Below, one piece after another: positions 34,191 through 42,755 of a stretch of 64,000 nt of DNA. Location: positions 1 to 64,000 of the forward strand of contig CAYRHN010000016.1 in the NCBI GenBank assembly GCA_964424115.1, given 5' to 3'. Each line of letters opens with the position of its first letter. Position 1 is the first letter of the stretch. The stretch is from CAYRHN01 sp964424115 (GTDB lineage Bacteria; Chloroflexota; Anaerolineae; Anaerolineales; Anaerolineaceae). The notes beneath the pieces were generated by a model. That model searched no databases, was not told the DNA's origin, and saw nothing but the letters and a program-made list of their open reading frames with translations. A program made the position numbers and the translations under genes.

Positions 34191-35767
34191 TAATAGCATG
34201 TTTTCCAGAGAGATTGGTAATGGCGCAGTTCCTCTTCCCAGCGGACATCGTCCCAGCCCAGCTCAGGCTGGACGACGGCGCGCAGCCGCTGCATCTCCTC
34301 CATCCCACCCTGTTCGGCCAGCAGACCCAGACGCACGCGGCGCAGCAGCAGATCGTCCAGGTGCTGTACCTGCTCGCGGCGGGCAGCCCAGCGCACCTCG
34401 GCCCACAGAGAAGGAATATCGTCGATGCGTTCCAGGTCGCCGGGCTGGATTTCTGCCAGCAGTTCGACGGTCTGCGCCCCGTAGCGCCCCAGCAGGCGCG
34501 TCAGCGTGGCAGGGGGCAGGGAGAGGGCAGTCTCCAGATGCGGAGCGGGGTCGAAGGCCGGGCGGGCGGGGTCAAAGACCGGCGCGGAGGGCAGCCGCCC
34601 GCGCACGGCCTGCAGGGTTTGCTGCGCCATCAGGCGGTAGGTGGTCAGCTTGCCGCCGGTGATGGTCACCAGCCCGTTCTCCTGCAGGATCACGTGCCGG
34701 CGGGACTGTTTGGAAGGTGCGCCGGAAGGGTCCAGGTTGACGATCGGGCGCAGTCCGGCAAAGGTGGAGCGGATATCCCGCGCGCTCAAAGCCAGGGAGG
34801 GGAAGGCATCTCCCAGCGCTGCCAGCAGATAATCGACCTCGGCAGCGGTGATCGCGGGTTCGGGTGTGCGCGCCGCCAACTCGGCCGGGTGGTCCAGGTC
34901 GGTGGTGCCGATCAAGGAAACCCCATCCCAGGGAATGGCAAACATCACCCGCCGGTCGTTGGGGTGCACCAGGGTAAAGGCCTGCTGGATAGGCAGCAGA
35001 TGCCAGGGGAAAATGATGTGGCTGCCGCGCAGCTTGCGGATGACCGGCTTGCCGCCCACCTGTCCACGCAAGAAGTCGGCTTCGGGGCCGGTGGCATTGA
35101 TCACCACTTTGGCGCGCACCTCGGCAGTGCGTCCATTCGCGCCGGGGGCCAGGTCGCGCAGCGCCGCGCCGCACACCTGCCCGTCGCGGGTGGTGAGCAG
35201 CTGCTCGGCGCGCAGGTAGTTCAACGCACAGCCGCCCAGCGCCTGGGCTTCCTGAATGTTGCGCAGCACCAGACGCGCGTCATCCATCAAGGCATCATAA
35301 TAGTAATACCCGCCGACCAGGTCGTCGGTGCGCAGTTGTGGGGCCAGATCGTGCAGCACCTTCTTGGTGTAGTAACCGTGCTGCCACTTGGGGGCCATCA
35401 GGTCGTAGATGAAGGTGGCCACCCCGAACTGCCAGGCGGGAGATTTAGCATTCTTGCGATCGAGGATGATGAACTTGAGCGGGGTGACCAACTCCGGCGC
35501 CTCGCGCAGCAGGCGCTGGCGCTCCTTGACCGATTCATAGGTCACGTTGAACTGGCGGTTGCGCAGGTAACGTAATCCACCGTGCACCAGCTTGGAGGAG
35601 CGGCTGGAGGTGCCGCTGGCAAAATCCCCCCCTTCCACCAGCAGCACGCGCAGTCCGGCCTGGGCAGCCTGGCGCAGGATGCCCGCCCCGGTAATGCCCC
35701 CGCCGATGACGAGGATATCCCATTCCTGGGAGAGAGATTGCCAGATTTGTTCGCGGGTCAAATTCAT
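34175..35767 (-). CDS. glpD: Glycerol-3-phosphate dehydrogenase, FAD-dependent (GlpD-like)
   Basis: This 530-aa protein starts with the FAD fold (DILVIGGGITGAGILRQA, 16-33) and the GlpD segments GTSSRSSKLVHGGLRYL, HIIFPWHL and TFAGLRP. It also has ITGGKLTTYRLMAQ and a C-terminal helical domain (VRWAARREQVQHLDDLLLRR). It oxidises sn-glycerol-3-phosphate to DHAP, passing electrons to quinone. The upstream gene, 52 nt away, is alkyl-DHAP-synthase-like, so DHAP may feed ether-lipid-type chemistry. The stop codon lies in the duplicated segment. Confidence 0.9.
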   Translation of the reverse strand: MNLTREQIWQSLSQEWDILVIGGGITGAGILRQAAQAGLRVLLVEGGDFASGTSSRSSKLVHGGLRYLRNRQFNVTYESVKERQRLLREAPELVTPLKFIILDRKNAKSPAWQFGVATFIYDLMAPKWQHGYYTKKVLHDLAPQLRTDDLVGGYYYYDALMDDARLVLRNIQEAQALGGCALNYLRAEQLLTTRDGQVCGAALRDLAPGANGRTAEVRAKVVINATGPEADFLRGQVGGKPVIRKLRGSHIIFPWHLLPIQQAFTLVHPNDRRVMFAIPWDGVSLIGTTDLDHPAELAARTPEPAITAAEVDYLLAALGDAFPSLALSARDIRSTFAGLRPIVNLDPSGAPSKQSRRHVILQENGLVTITGGKLTTYRLMAQQTLQAVRGRLPSAPVFDPARPAFDPAPHLETALSLPPATLTRLLGRYGAQTVELLAEIQPGDLERIDDIPSLWAEVRWAARREQVQHLDDLLLRRVRLGLLAEQGGMEEMQRLRAVVQPELGWDDVRWEEELRHYQSLWKTCYYLPSD

Positions 35768-35819
35768 GGGGGCTCCTGGTATTTGAGGGATCGGGAATCT
35801 TTCTGTCAGCTGTGCGCTG

Positions 35820-37454
35820 TCACCTGTCTGCTATCAGCTTCCCCGGATTCATCATTCCATCCGGGTCGAACTGCTGGAAGAGCGCGCGCAGAGTCTGCAT
35901 GCCCAGCGGGCCTTTTTCAGCGGGCAGGTAGGGGGCATGGTCGGTGCCCACCCCGTGCTGGTGACTGATCGTGCCGCCATTCGCGACGATGATGCGGCTG
36001 GCGGTGTCCTTGATCGCGTGCCAGCGGCGCAGGGTTTCCTCCGGCAGCAGTGCGCCCTGTTCGTCGCGCGCCTGGCGGAAGAGATAGGTGATATAGAAGC
36101 TGGCCCCGTCGGTGTACATGTGCGAGAGGTGGGCGAAGATGTGCACGCGTTCGCCAAAGGGATCGAGGGCGTGCTGCATGGCCGCCACGGCTTCCTGCAC
36201 CGTGCCGTCCACCTTGCTCCACGGCAGGGCGCTTTCCAGCGTGTCCAGCGCGTAGCCGCGTTCCCAGAGCGTGTTGCGCAGGTAAGGGGTGGTGAAGCGG
36301 GTCTTGTGCCACATCTTCCCGATCACCGGATTGACCACGAAACCGCCGTGGGCGCGCGAGATGCTCACCGCGCGGCGGTAGGCCAGGGCGGTCTTGCCCC
36401 GCTCGCCGGTCACGCCGAAGAGCAGCATCACGCGCTGGTCGCGGATGCCGATCAGGTTCAGGCCACGGTGGGCCAGGCCGACCAGCTTGGGCTTCCCGGC
36501 CAGCTGGAGGGTGGTTTCCGTCTCGGCCGCATTGGAGAGGCGCAGCATGGAGACCGGTACGCGCTCCTGGACGATCTCGCGCAGGGCGGTCAGACCGCGC
36601 TGCCAGTCGGCAAAGAACACGGCGTGGAAATGTTCCACCTGCGGCAGGCGGGCGATGCGCACCGTGGCGCGGGTGATGATGCCCAGGCGGCCTTCGCTGC
36701 CCATCAGCAGGTGGCGCAGGTCGGGCCCGGCCGCCGAGGCGGGCACCAGCGGCAGGTCCAGCCCGCCGGCAGGGGTTTCCACGTGCCCTGAGACGAACAG
36801 GTTCTCGATCCGGCCGTAGTAGAAGCACTGCGTGCCGACCGAGCGGGAAGCGATCCAGCCGCCCAGGGTAGAGAATTCAAAGGATTGCGGGAAATGCCCC
36901 AGGGTATAGCCGCGCGCGTTGAGAGCGGCCTCCAGGTCGGGGCCGCGCACACCCGCGCCAAAGGTGGCCAGCAGGCTGGTCTCATCCAGTTCCAACAGGG
37001 CGTCCATGCGGCTCATGTCCAGGCTCAGGGCGGGTGGGCTGCCGGCCAGCACGTTGAGATGCCCCACCACGCTCGATCCGCCCCCATAGGGGATGATCTG
37101 CGCGCCGCTGGCCGCAGCGTAGGCGAACAATTGGCGCACCTCTTCATCGCTGGTTGGATAGGCCACCCCGTCCGGGAAGGCTTCAATGGCGCCGGAGCGC
37201 AGCGCCACCCAATCCGGCAGGCTTTGACCCCGGGCGTGGCGCAGGCGTTCCTCGGCATCCTTGTTCACCAGCGGGTGGTCCGGCAGGCGGGAGGCCGGCA
37301 CGCGCCCCAGCACGGTTTGCAGGTCGGCGTCCGGCCCGGAGCAGCCTGCTCCGACCAGAGTTTTCAGATATTCGGCAGCGGCGTCGGGCAGATGGTATTC
37401 GTACTCTGCGCGCCCCCAGCCGTTCCAGCGTTTGAGGGGAATGGGATTGGGCAT
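35820..37454 (-). CDS. FAD-binding oxidase, alkyldihydroxyacetonephosphate synthase-like
   Basis: From ATG 37454 the 544-aa protein has a PCMH/VAO-type FAD domain, with IIPYGGGSSVVGH as PP-loop around residue 125 and GGWIASRSVGTQCFYYGRIE as second FAD segment. A C-terminal FAD-oxidase domain follows with FAHLSHMY and ISHQHGVGTDH. The last matches the His-rich active-site motif of AGPS but reads H-Q-H instead of H-H-H. AGPS swaps the acyl chain of acyl-DHAP for a fatty alcohol. GlpD-like and FadR-like neighbours support a lipid link. A D-lactate/glycolate-oxidase-like role is the alternative. Confidence 0.75.
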   Translation of the reverse strand: MPNPIPLKRWNGWGRAEYEYHLPDAAAEYLKTLVGAGCSGPDADLQTVLGRVPASRLPDHPLVNKDAEERLRHARGQSLPDWVALRSGAIEAFPDGVAYPTSDEEVRQLFAYAAASGAQIIPYGGGSSVVGHLNVLAGSPPALSLDMSRMDALLELDETSLLATFGAGVRGPDLEAALNARGYTLGHFPQSFEFSTLGGWIASRSVGTQCFYYGRIENLFVSGHVETPAGGLDLPLVPASAAGPDLRHLLMGSEGRLGIITRATVRIARLPQVEHFHAVFFADWQRGLTALREIVQERVPVSMLRLSNAAETETTLQLAGKPKLVGLAHRGLNLIGIRDQRVMLLFGVTGERGKTALAYRRAVSISRAHGGFVVNPVIGKMWHKTRFTTPYLRNTLWERGYALDTLESALPWSKVDGTVQEAVAAMQHALDPFGERVHIFAHLSHMYTDGASFYITYLFRQARDEQGALLPEETLRRWHAIKDTASRIIVANGGTISHQHGVGTDHAPYLPAEKGPLGMQTLRALFQQFDPDGMMNPGKLIADR

Positions 37455-37505
37455 GGGAAAAGCTCCGTGTAAAAAATTTTTAGATCGGGAAAATGACAAC
37501 CCGGC

Positions 37506-38201
37506 TTACTGACTGACGATTTGCCAGAATTTCATCGAATCTGCCATCACCTGCTGCGAAAGGGCCTCAGCGGCGGCAGGATCATTCGCCTCCACGGCGC
37601 GCAGCAGGCCCTGGTAGAAGGCGTGCGAGTGGGCGCGAGCCTGCGGGGCAGCAAAGTAGCGCAGCCCCATATCCAGGTACAGGTCGTGGAAGCCGTTGAG
37701 GATGAGGGTGAAGACCGGGTTGCCGGACAGCACGGTCATCTCCTGGTGCAGGGACCAGTCGGAGGCGGCGTAGGCTTCGGCGGTGTCTGGCAGGGTCAGC
37801 AGGCCGGGCAGGTATGCCAGCAGGGCCGGGCGGGCGCGCTCCACCGACTGGCGCATATAAGCGGGGGCCATCAGCAGGCGCACCTGGAGCAGGTTGGCGA
37901 CGAAATCCGGCGGAAGCTGGGCGCGGTGGGCGGCGATGGCGCTCAAGATGGCCAGGTTGCCCTCGCGCCAGTAGTCGCGCACGCGGGTGGGGCGCCCGTG
38001 GTGGATCTCGATCCAGCCGTCGCGCGAGAGGCGCTGCAGGGCCTCGCGCAGGGTGGGGCGGGTGATGCCCAGGCGGGCGCACAGCTCGCGCTCAGCCGGC
38101 AGGCTGGAATGGATCGGGAATGTGCCGTCCAGGATGGCGGCGACCAGGCGCTCTTCGGCCTGCTCGGCAGGTTTGGGGGTGGGCTGCCAATCGTCTGTCA
38201 T
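37506..38201 (-). CDS. FadR-like GntR-family regulator
   Basis: The 231-aa protein resembles true FadR along its length. The N-terminal wHTH has LPAERELCARLGITRPTLRE and LQRLSRDGWIEIHHGRPT. The ligand domain has SGNPVFTLILNGFHDLY, which corresponds to the acyl-CoA pocket region of FadR, and YFAAPQARAHSHAFYQ. FadR binds long-chain acyl-CoA. It is 51 nt upstream of the AGPS-like gene and in the same direction, so it probably controls the AGPS/glpD group in response to lipid supply. Confidence 0.82.
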   Translation of the reverse strand: MTDDWQPTPKPAEQAEERLVAAILDGTFPIHSSLPAERELCARLGITRPTLREALQRLSRDGWIEIHHGRPTRVRDYWREGNLAILSAIAAHRAQLPPDFVANLLQVRLLMAPAYMRQSVERARPALLAYLPGLLTLPDTAEAYAASDWSLHQEMTVLSGNPVFTLILNGFHDLYLDMGLRYFAAPQARAHSHAFYQGLLRAVEANDPAAAEALSQQVMADSMKFWQIVSQ

Positions 38202-38327
38202 AGGGATCCTTAGTGGTAAGAGGTCTGACCAGTTAAGAATATTATAAGGATTCCTTTACGAAATACAATAGACGAATGTCAGGAGTTTAAGCACCCTGCA
38301 TGGTCGGGACAGAAATGTGCCGATAGG

Positions 38328-39674
38328 TTAAGGATTTGCGGATTTGTAGCAGGCTTCCATGATTGTAAACAGGACTGCATCCAATTGTTGATGTATTTCA
38401 TCATTGGTGAAGCGGATCACTCGCAATCCGCGCGCCTCCAGTTGAGCCTGGCGTTCGCGATCGTACTCCTCCTGCCCGGCGTGGCTGTCTCCGTCCACTT
38501 CGATCACCAATCCCGCCCGGGCGCAATAAAAATCGGCGATGTAGCGGCCGATCACCCGCTGGCGGTGGAAATGGAATCCGCCCAGGCGGCCGGCGCGCAG
38601 GCGCTGCCATAATCTGGCCTCGGCGGCGGTCATCTCGCGGCGCAGTCTTTTGGCAAAGGCCAGTTTTTCCGGCTTGACCGGCTGGTGGAGGACGATGTCG
38701 GGGACGGGGGGCAGACCTCTCCCTGTCCCTCCCCGAAGGGGAGGGGACTTGCTGGCGAGGGTGGTTGAGTCCGCCGGGTGTGGGTTTTCTCCCCTCCCTT
38801 CGGGAGGGGCTGGGGGTGGGTTCTTTCCCCTCCCTTCGGGATTAGCCGAGGTTTGGGCGAGGGGCAGACCCTTCTCTGTCCCTCCCCGAAGGGGAGGGAA
38901 CATGCTGGCGGGGGTGGTTGAGTCTGGGGACGGTTTTTCTCCCCTCCCTTCGGGACATTGTACCCGTAGGGTAGGGGTTGGGGGTGGGTCAAAACCCGGA
39001 ACAACCCTATTCACTTTTTGTTCAAAGTTATCCATCTCGATCCGCCATACCGACTTGCCCAGGGCGCGGGCAGGCAGGCCGTCCTCGCACACCAGGCAAG
39101 CGGGTTCGTCGATCCCGTAGGCGATGGGAGTGCGGGTCTTGGCCATCACTTCCAGCACATCCACCTGCGAATTCCATTCACTGTAATGAACACCGATGGC
39201 AAAGCCCCTCGCCAGCCCCAACCCGCGGGCGATCTCCAGCTCCGTCCCGCCGGTCTCTTCGGCGGTGAACTGGCAGATCTCCAGCGAGAGCAGCGCCCCG
39301 GCCGAGACCCCCGCCACAGGCGTCCCGGCGGCGTATTTTTCCCGGATGACCGCTCCCAGCGGCTCAGAGGCGTACAGACGGTGATAGACGGGGGTCTTGC
39401 CGCCGCAAATGAAGATGCCGGTGGCGCGCTGCAGCGCATCCACGGCAGCTTCCACATCCAGCAGGCCCTGTTCATTGGGGGTTACAGCGGTGATCTTCGT
39501 CACACCGCGTTCCTGCCAGGGCTGGCTGATCTCGCTGCCGTATTTCTCCCAGCCGGGGCGGGTTTGCACCAGCACGGCGATGCGTGCATCTTTCCCGCCC
39601 GCCGCGGCGGTAAATTCGTCCGCGTAGGCTGGATAAGCCGGGCTGCCGCCCAATAAGAACAATTTTTGGACCAT
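38328..39674 (-). CDS. Fusion: peptidase S51 (cyanophycinase-like) domain with DUF559 endonuclease-like domain
   Basis: From ATG 39674 (AAAGGA 7 nt upstream) the protein is 448 aa. Residues 1 to about 225 form a cyanophycinase/dipeptidase-E-like S51 domain with the Ser nucleophile in GVSAGALLS. Residues about 228-325 are a Pro/Gly/Arg-rich linker encoded by palindromic repeats (PEGRGE and PPLRGGT units). Residues about 330-448 are a DUF559/Vsr-like domain (LRREMTAAEARLW, FHFHRQRVIGRYIADFYC, EVDGDSH, RVIRFTNDEI). The two halves have unrelated functions, so the join looks accidental and repeat-driven. Whether one protein is really made is open. Confidence 0.8.
   Translation of the reverse strand: MVQKLFLLGGSPAYPAYADEFTAAAGGKDARIAVLVQTRPGWEKYGSEISQPWQERGVTKITAVTPNEQGLLDVEAAVDALQRATGIFICGGKTPVYHRLYASEPLGAVIREKYAAGTPVAGVSAGALLSLEICQFTAEETGGTELEIARGLGLARGFAIGVHYSEWNSQVDVLEVMAKTRTPIAYGIDEPACLVCEDGLPARALGKSVWRIEMDNFEQKVNRVVPGFDPPPTPTLRVQCPEGRGEKPSPDSTTPASMFPPLRGGTEKGLPLAQTSANPEGRGKNPPPAPPEGRGENPHPADSTTLASKSPPLRGGTGRGLPPVPDIVLHQPVKPEKLAFAKRLRREMTAAEARLWQRLRAGRLGGFHFHRQRVIGRYIADFYCARAGLVIEVDGDSHAGQEEYDRERQAQLEARGLRVIRFTNDEIHQQLDAVLFTIMEACYKSANP
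38727..38955. repeat. Five palindromic CCCTCCC-TTC-GGGAGGG repeats inside a CDS
   Basis: Units of the form CCCTCCCCGAAGGGGAGGG or its inverse lie at about 38727-38745, 38791-38809, 38827-38840, 38879-38898 and 38940-38955. The third and fifth keep only one arm. Each full copy is a 7-8-bp stem with a 3-nt loop. They are spaced 40-60 bp apart, with conserved flanks such as TTGAGTC and GGGGGTGGGT. They form the linker of the S51-DUF559 fusion. Confidence 0.85.
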
Positions 39675-39705
39675 GCGATTATCCTTTGGCACGAATTCTC
39701 CGAAT

Positions 39706-39770
39706 TCCTGTTAATCTTTGTTCTATTCTTTTATCCGTGTTGATCCGTGATAATCTGCGTTTATCTGTGG
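39706..39770. repeat. Dispersed ATCCGTGTT-type repeat overlapping the murJ end
   Basis: TTATCCGTGTTGATCCGTGA followed by TAATCTGCGTTTATCTGTGG. The repeat reaches into murJ and supplies its last codons and TAA stop (complement of 39761-39763). Confidence 0.65.
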
Positions 39771-41359
39771 GGAAGCACTTTTTTCAAGACAATCCCCGCC
39801 GCCATGCGCGCTTCATGGTTGCCCAGCGCCAGCAGCAGCACGCCGTACACCCCCACGCCCAGGACGATGCCCCCCAACGCCAGCAGGGCGTTGGAATGCC
39901 CGGCTGCCAGCGACATCCAACCCCACAGGGCCAGCCCCATGCCCGCCGCAGACAATCCGGCCTGCAGCACCGCCCGCCAGACCGTCCCCCCGCCCAATCC
40001 GTTCAGTCGGCGGCGCATCAGCACCAGCAGGCCGGTCATCTCCAGGAAGGTCGCCAGGGTGTTGGCCAGCGCCAGACCACCGTGCGGGGGCAATCCCCAG
40101 GAAGTGAACAAGGCCGAAAAGAGCAGCGAGAAGCCCAGGTTGAGCAGCATGGCCGCCACGCCCACTGCCACCGGGGTGCGTGTGTCGTGGACGGCGTAGA
40201 AGGCGCGGCTGACGATCTCTACCACCGAGTGGCCCACCATCCCGGCGCCGTACCAGAGCAGTGCCCAGCTGACCAACTCAGCGGAGGAATCGCCAAACTC
40301 GCCGCCCTGGTAGAGCAGGCTCACCAGCGGCCCTCGCAGCAGGATCAATCCCAGCGAGGCGGGCACCGCCAACAGCAGCACCCCGCGCAGGGTGGCAGCC
40401 AGCGAGGTGCGCATTTCTTCCGGTTTGCCGCGCGCCACCTGGGCGGAAAAGGTGGGCAGGGAGGCAATGGCAATGGATTGGGCGATGGCGGCTTCGGGCA
40501 TCAGCATCAGCGAAAAAGCCAGGGTGATGGCAGTCAGGCTGCCCTGCGGTTGGCCGGAGGCCAGGAAGGTGTTGAGCAGGAAATTCAACTGCACCACCGC
40601 CACGCCCAGCAAGCGCGGGCCCATCAGGAACAGCACCTCGCGCACAGCCGGGAAGCCCTTGCCCAGGGTGGGGATGTAGCGCAGTCCCGGCAGGCGCAGC
40701 AGGGTAGGAATCTGAAATAGTAAATGTAGCGATGAGCCGAGCAGCACGCCCCAGGCCAGGCCGTGGACGCCCATCGTTGGCGCCAGCAGCACGGCGCCGA
40801 TGATCCAGCCGATCTGGTAAAGCGCCGGGGTGAGGGCGGGAATAAGAAAATGGCGGTGGACGTTGAGAATGCCCATCACCAGTCCGCTCAGGCCGAAGAT
40901 GATCGCGGAGGGCAGCATGATGCGCAGCAGCCCGGCGGTCAGCTCCCGTTGGGCAGGCTCGGTGAAGCCGGGGGCGAGGATATACTGCACAACCTGGGGT
41001 GCGAAGAGGAAGGCCAACACGGACAGGGCAGTCAGCACCAGGGTGACCAGGTTGGCAATGGCCGAAGCCAGCCGCCAGGCGCCGGGCCGGTCATCGCGGG
41101 TCAGCAGGGTGGTAAAGGTGGGAATGAAGGCTGAGGCCAGCGCCCCGCCCGCCACCAGGTTGAAGAGGATCTCGGTGAAGCGGTTGGCGGCATAGAAGGC
41201 TTCCGATTCCGCGCCGGTGCCGAAGGTGCGGGCGGTAAGCATCTTGGCCAGCAAACCGACCAGGTTGGAGGCCACAAAGGCCAGCATCACCGTCCCGGCC
41301 GCGCGCGCGATCTGCCGGTTGGCTGAAGCGGGGGCGGCGGGTTGAGGACTTTCAGCCAT
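39761..41359 (-). CDS. murJ: Lipid II flippase MurJ (MviN)
   Basis: The 532-aa polytopic protein has about 14 membrane helices and the MATE-like MurJ fold. Landmarks are ARAAGTVMLAFVASNLVGLLAKMLTARTFG at the start (quoted in part: the G-x-x-x-A-R pattern), EILFNLVAGGALASAFIPTF, and the mid-protein MLMPEAAIAQSIAIASLPTF. It flips lipid II for peptidoglycan synthesis. ATG 41359 shares one base with the stop of the WD40-like gene (TAATG), so the two are translationally coupled. The terminal stop lies in a dispersed repeat, which may have trimmed the C-terminus. Confidence 0.9.
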   Translation of the reverse strand: MAESPQPAAPASANRQIARAAGTVMLAFVASNLVGLLAKMLTARTFGTGAESEAFYAANRFTEILFNLVAGGALASAFIPTFTTLLTRDDRPGAWRLASAIANLVTLVLTALSVLAFLFAPQVVQYILAPGFTEPAQRELTAGLLRIMLPSAIIFGLSGLVMGILNVHRHFLIPALTPALYQIGWIIGAVLLAPTMGVHGLAWGVLLGSSLHLLFQIPTLLRLPGLRYIPTLGKGFPAVREVLFLMGPRLLGVAVVQLNFLLNTFLASGQPQGSLTAITLAFSLMLMPEAAIAQSIAIASLPTFSAQVARGKPEEMRTSLAATLRGVLLLAVPASLGLILLRGPLVSLLYQGGEFGDSSAELVSWALLWYGAGMVGHSVVEIVSRAFYAVHDTRTPVAVGVAAMLLNLGFSLLFSALFTSWGLPPHGGLALANTLATFLEMTGLLVLMRRRLNGLGGGTVWRAVLQAGLSAAGMGLALWGWMSLAAGHSNALLALGGIVLGVGVYGVLLLALGNHEARMAAGIVLKKVLPHR

Positions 41360-42384
41360 TAACGCACCCCCCAGAACAAGACGCTGCCGTCCGAGGCGCC
41401 GCAAGCCAGTTGGGTCCCGTCTGGGGAAAAAGCCAGCGAGAGCACCGTTCCGCCGGGCAAGGCCACCACCGCGGCCTGGTTCCAGGTGACGCTTTCCCAG
41501 ATCACCAGCTGCCCGCCGGCGCCGGCCACCAACAGCCCGCCGTCCGGTGAGAAGACCAACGCCTTAGCGCTGGAAGGCAGGGGCAGGCGCGCGATCAGCT
41601 TGCCCTGGTTGGTGTTCCAGAGGTAAATTTGAGCGTCGCCTGCCGAAGCCAGCGTGCGTCCATCCGGGCTGAGCGCCAATGTGCCCACATCCTCCGCCTG
41701 GAGCATGACCGGCGTGGTCAGGCTGGTTTCTAGGTCGATCAACTGCACCGCCTTGCCAGAGTTCCAGGCCAGGTATTGGGAAGAACCGGGGAAGGAGGCT
41801 CGCCAGGTTTGCCCTCCGGGCTGGAAGCCGCGCACGGTTTGGGATAGTTCGCCCAGTTTCACATTCCATACATCCACCGCCGCGCTCTCCACCTGGGGCA
41901 GCGCCAGATTTTGCCCATCGGGAGAGAAGAAGGCCGTGCTGAAGAACCAGGCTGGAAGCAGCATGCGGATCTTTTCACCACTGAGCAGGTTGCGCAGTTC
42001 CACCGTGCGCTGGTCCAGGGTGAGCGCCAGGGTTTCCCCATCGGGAGAGAGGTCCAAATAGATCTCTTGCTGCTGGGTGAGCTGCGCAGCGATGCGCAGG
42101 TGATCCTGCGCGTCATATTGGAAGGCTCCCTCGCGTCCGAGTACGCCCAGGCGGGTGCTGTCCAGGGACCAGACCAGGCGGAAGGGGTAGGCGACGATCA
42201 CCGAACCGTATACTTGCATGCGGGAGGCGTTGTCGGCATCCAATATTTGCAGCGGAACGGGGGTGGGTTCCAGCGTGGGAGAGGGCAGCGGGGTGGGGGT
42301 GGTGGGTGGTTCGCCTCCGGCCCACAGCAGCCCGCAGCCGCTCAGGAGGAACGCGATCAGGATCAACACAGCCAGGGATCTCAT
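41359..42384 (-). CDS. WD40-like beta-propeller lipoprotein
   Basis: This 341-aa lipoprotein has a lipobox LLSGC (Cys17), a Thr/Pro linker, then WD40-type repeats recognisable by LALSPDGRTLASAGDAQIYLW, LVFSPDGGLLVAG and LAFSPDGTQLACGASDGSVLFW. It should form a seven-bladed propeller outside the membrane, probably as a protein-binding scaffold. Its coupling to murJ suggests a cell-envelope role, but this is inference. The transcript is probably leaderless (TATAAT 8 nt before ATG). Confidence 0.85.
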   Translation of the reverse strand: MRSLAVLILIAFLLSGCGLLWAGGEPPTTPTPLPSPTLEPTPVPLQILDADNASRMQVYGSVIVAYPFRLVWSLDSTRLGVLGREGAFQYDAQDHLRIAAQLTQQQEIYLDLSPDGETLALTLDQRTVELRNLLSGEKIRMLLPAWFFSTAFFSPDGQNLALPQVESAAVDVWNVKLGELSQTVRGFQPGGQTWRASFPGSSQYLAWNSGKAVQLIDLETSLTTPVMLQAEDVGTLALSPDGRTLASAGDAQIYLWNTNQGKLIARLPLPSSAKALVFSPDGGLLVAGAGGQLVIWESVTWNQAAVVALPGGTVLSLAFSPDGTQLACGASDGSVLFWGVR

Positions 42385-42392
42385 CAGGTTTG

Positions 42393-42398
42393 ATTATA
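42393..42398 (-). promoter_or_regulatory. -10 box of the WD40-murJ operon, probably leaderless
   Basis: The complement reads TATAAT, with 8 nt between it and the ATG at 42384. No Shine-Dalgarno sequence fits in between, and the -35 is weak. Confidence 0.55.
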
Positions 42399-42445
42399 CC
42401 CAATTCTCGACGAGCCATTCTCTATTCCCCGCGCCTCATTCTCGT

Positions 42446-42451
42446 TATAAT
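42446..42451 (+). promoter_or_regulatory. -10 box of the PqqD/HprK-like genes
   Basis: TATAAT 31 nt before the PqqD-like ATG, with GAGGTGA as ribosome site. It is divergent from the WD40-murJ promoter 48 bp away. No convincing -35 box is seen. Confidence 0.55.
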
Positions 42452-42482
42452 ACCCCTATCCAATTTCTTGATGAGGTGACCC

Positions 42483-42755
42483 ATGTCCGACCTGCGAAAA
42501 CCCCAACCCGCCGCCGATTACCAGATGCAGATGATCGACGGCGAAGCCGTGATCCTGCACCCGTCCAGCACCAAGGTGTTGTACACCAATCCCAGCGGCG
42601 CGTTGGTGTGGGACCTGTGCAATGGGCAGCGCACGGTGGATGAGATCATCGCCGGTATCACGGCCACCTTCCCAGATGCGGCGCAGCAGATCCCCGGCGA
42701 TGTGCTGGAGGTGCTGGAAGGCTTCATCGCCGCAGGGGTGATGCATTGGGCATAA
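42483..42755 (+). CDS. PqqD-family peptide chaperone (RRE-like) of an HprK-related system
   Basis: The 90-aa protein is a PqqD fold. It has the beta segment DGEAVILHPSSTKVLYTNPSGALVWDLCNGQ, quoted by parts (V-I-L-H at 16-19 and LVWDLC at 40-45), then the TVDEIIAGI helix and a C-terminal helix ending in GVMHWA. PqqD-like domains bind leader peptides of precursors and present them to modifying enzymes. It overlaps the HprK-like gene by about 10 nt. HPr-rel-A systems are known to pair such a PqqD relative with an HprK-like kinase and a nucleotidyltransferase, exactly as found here. Confidence 0.85.
   Translation: MSDLRKPQPAADYQMQMIDGEAVILHPSSTKVLYTNPSGALVWDLCNGQRTVDEIIAGITATFPDAAQQIPGDVLEVLEGFIAAGVMHWA

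Noticed and set aside
38727..38955. Regularly spaced palindromes resembling a CRISPR array
   Set aside because: Units alternate in orientation, some are half copies, spacers are similar to each other, and the whole lies in frame inside a CDS. No cas1/cas2 is present.
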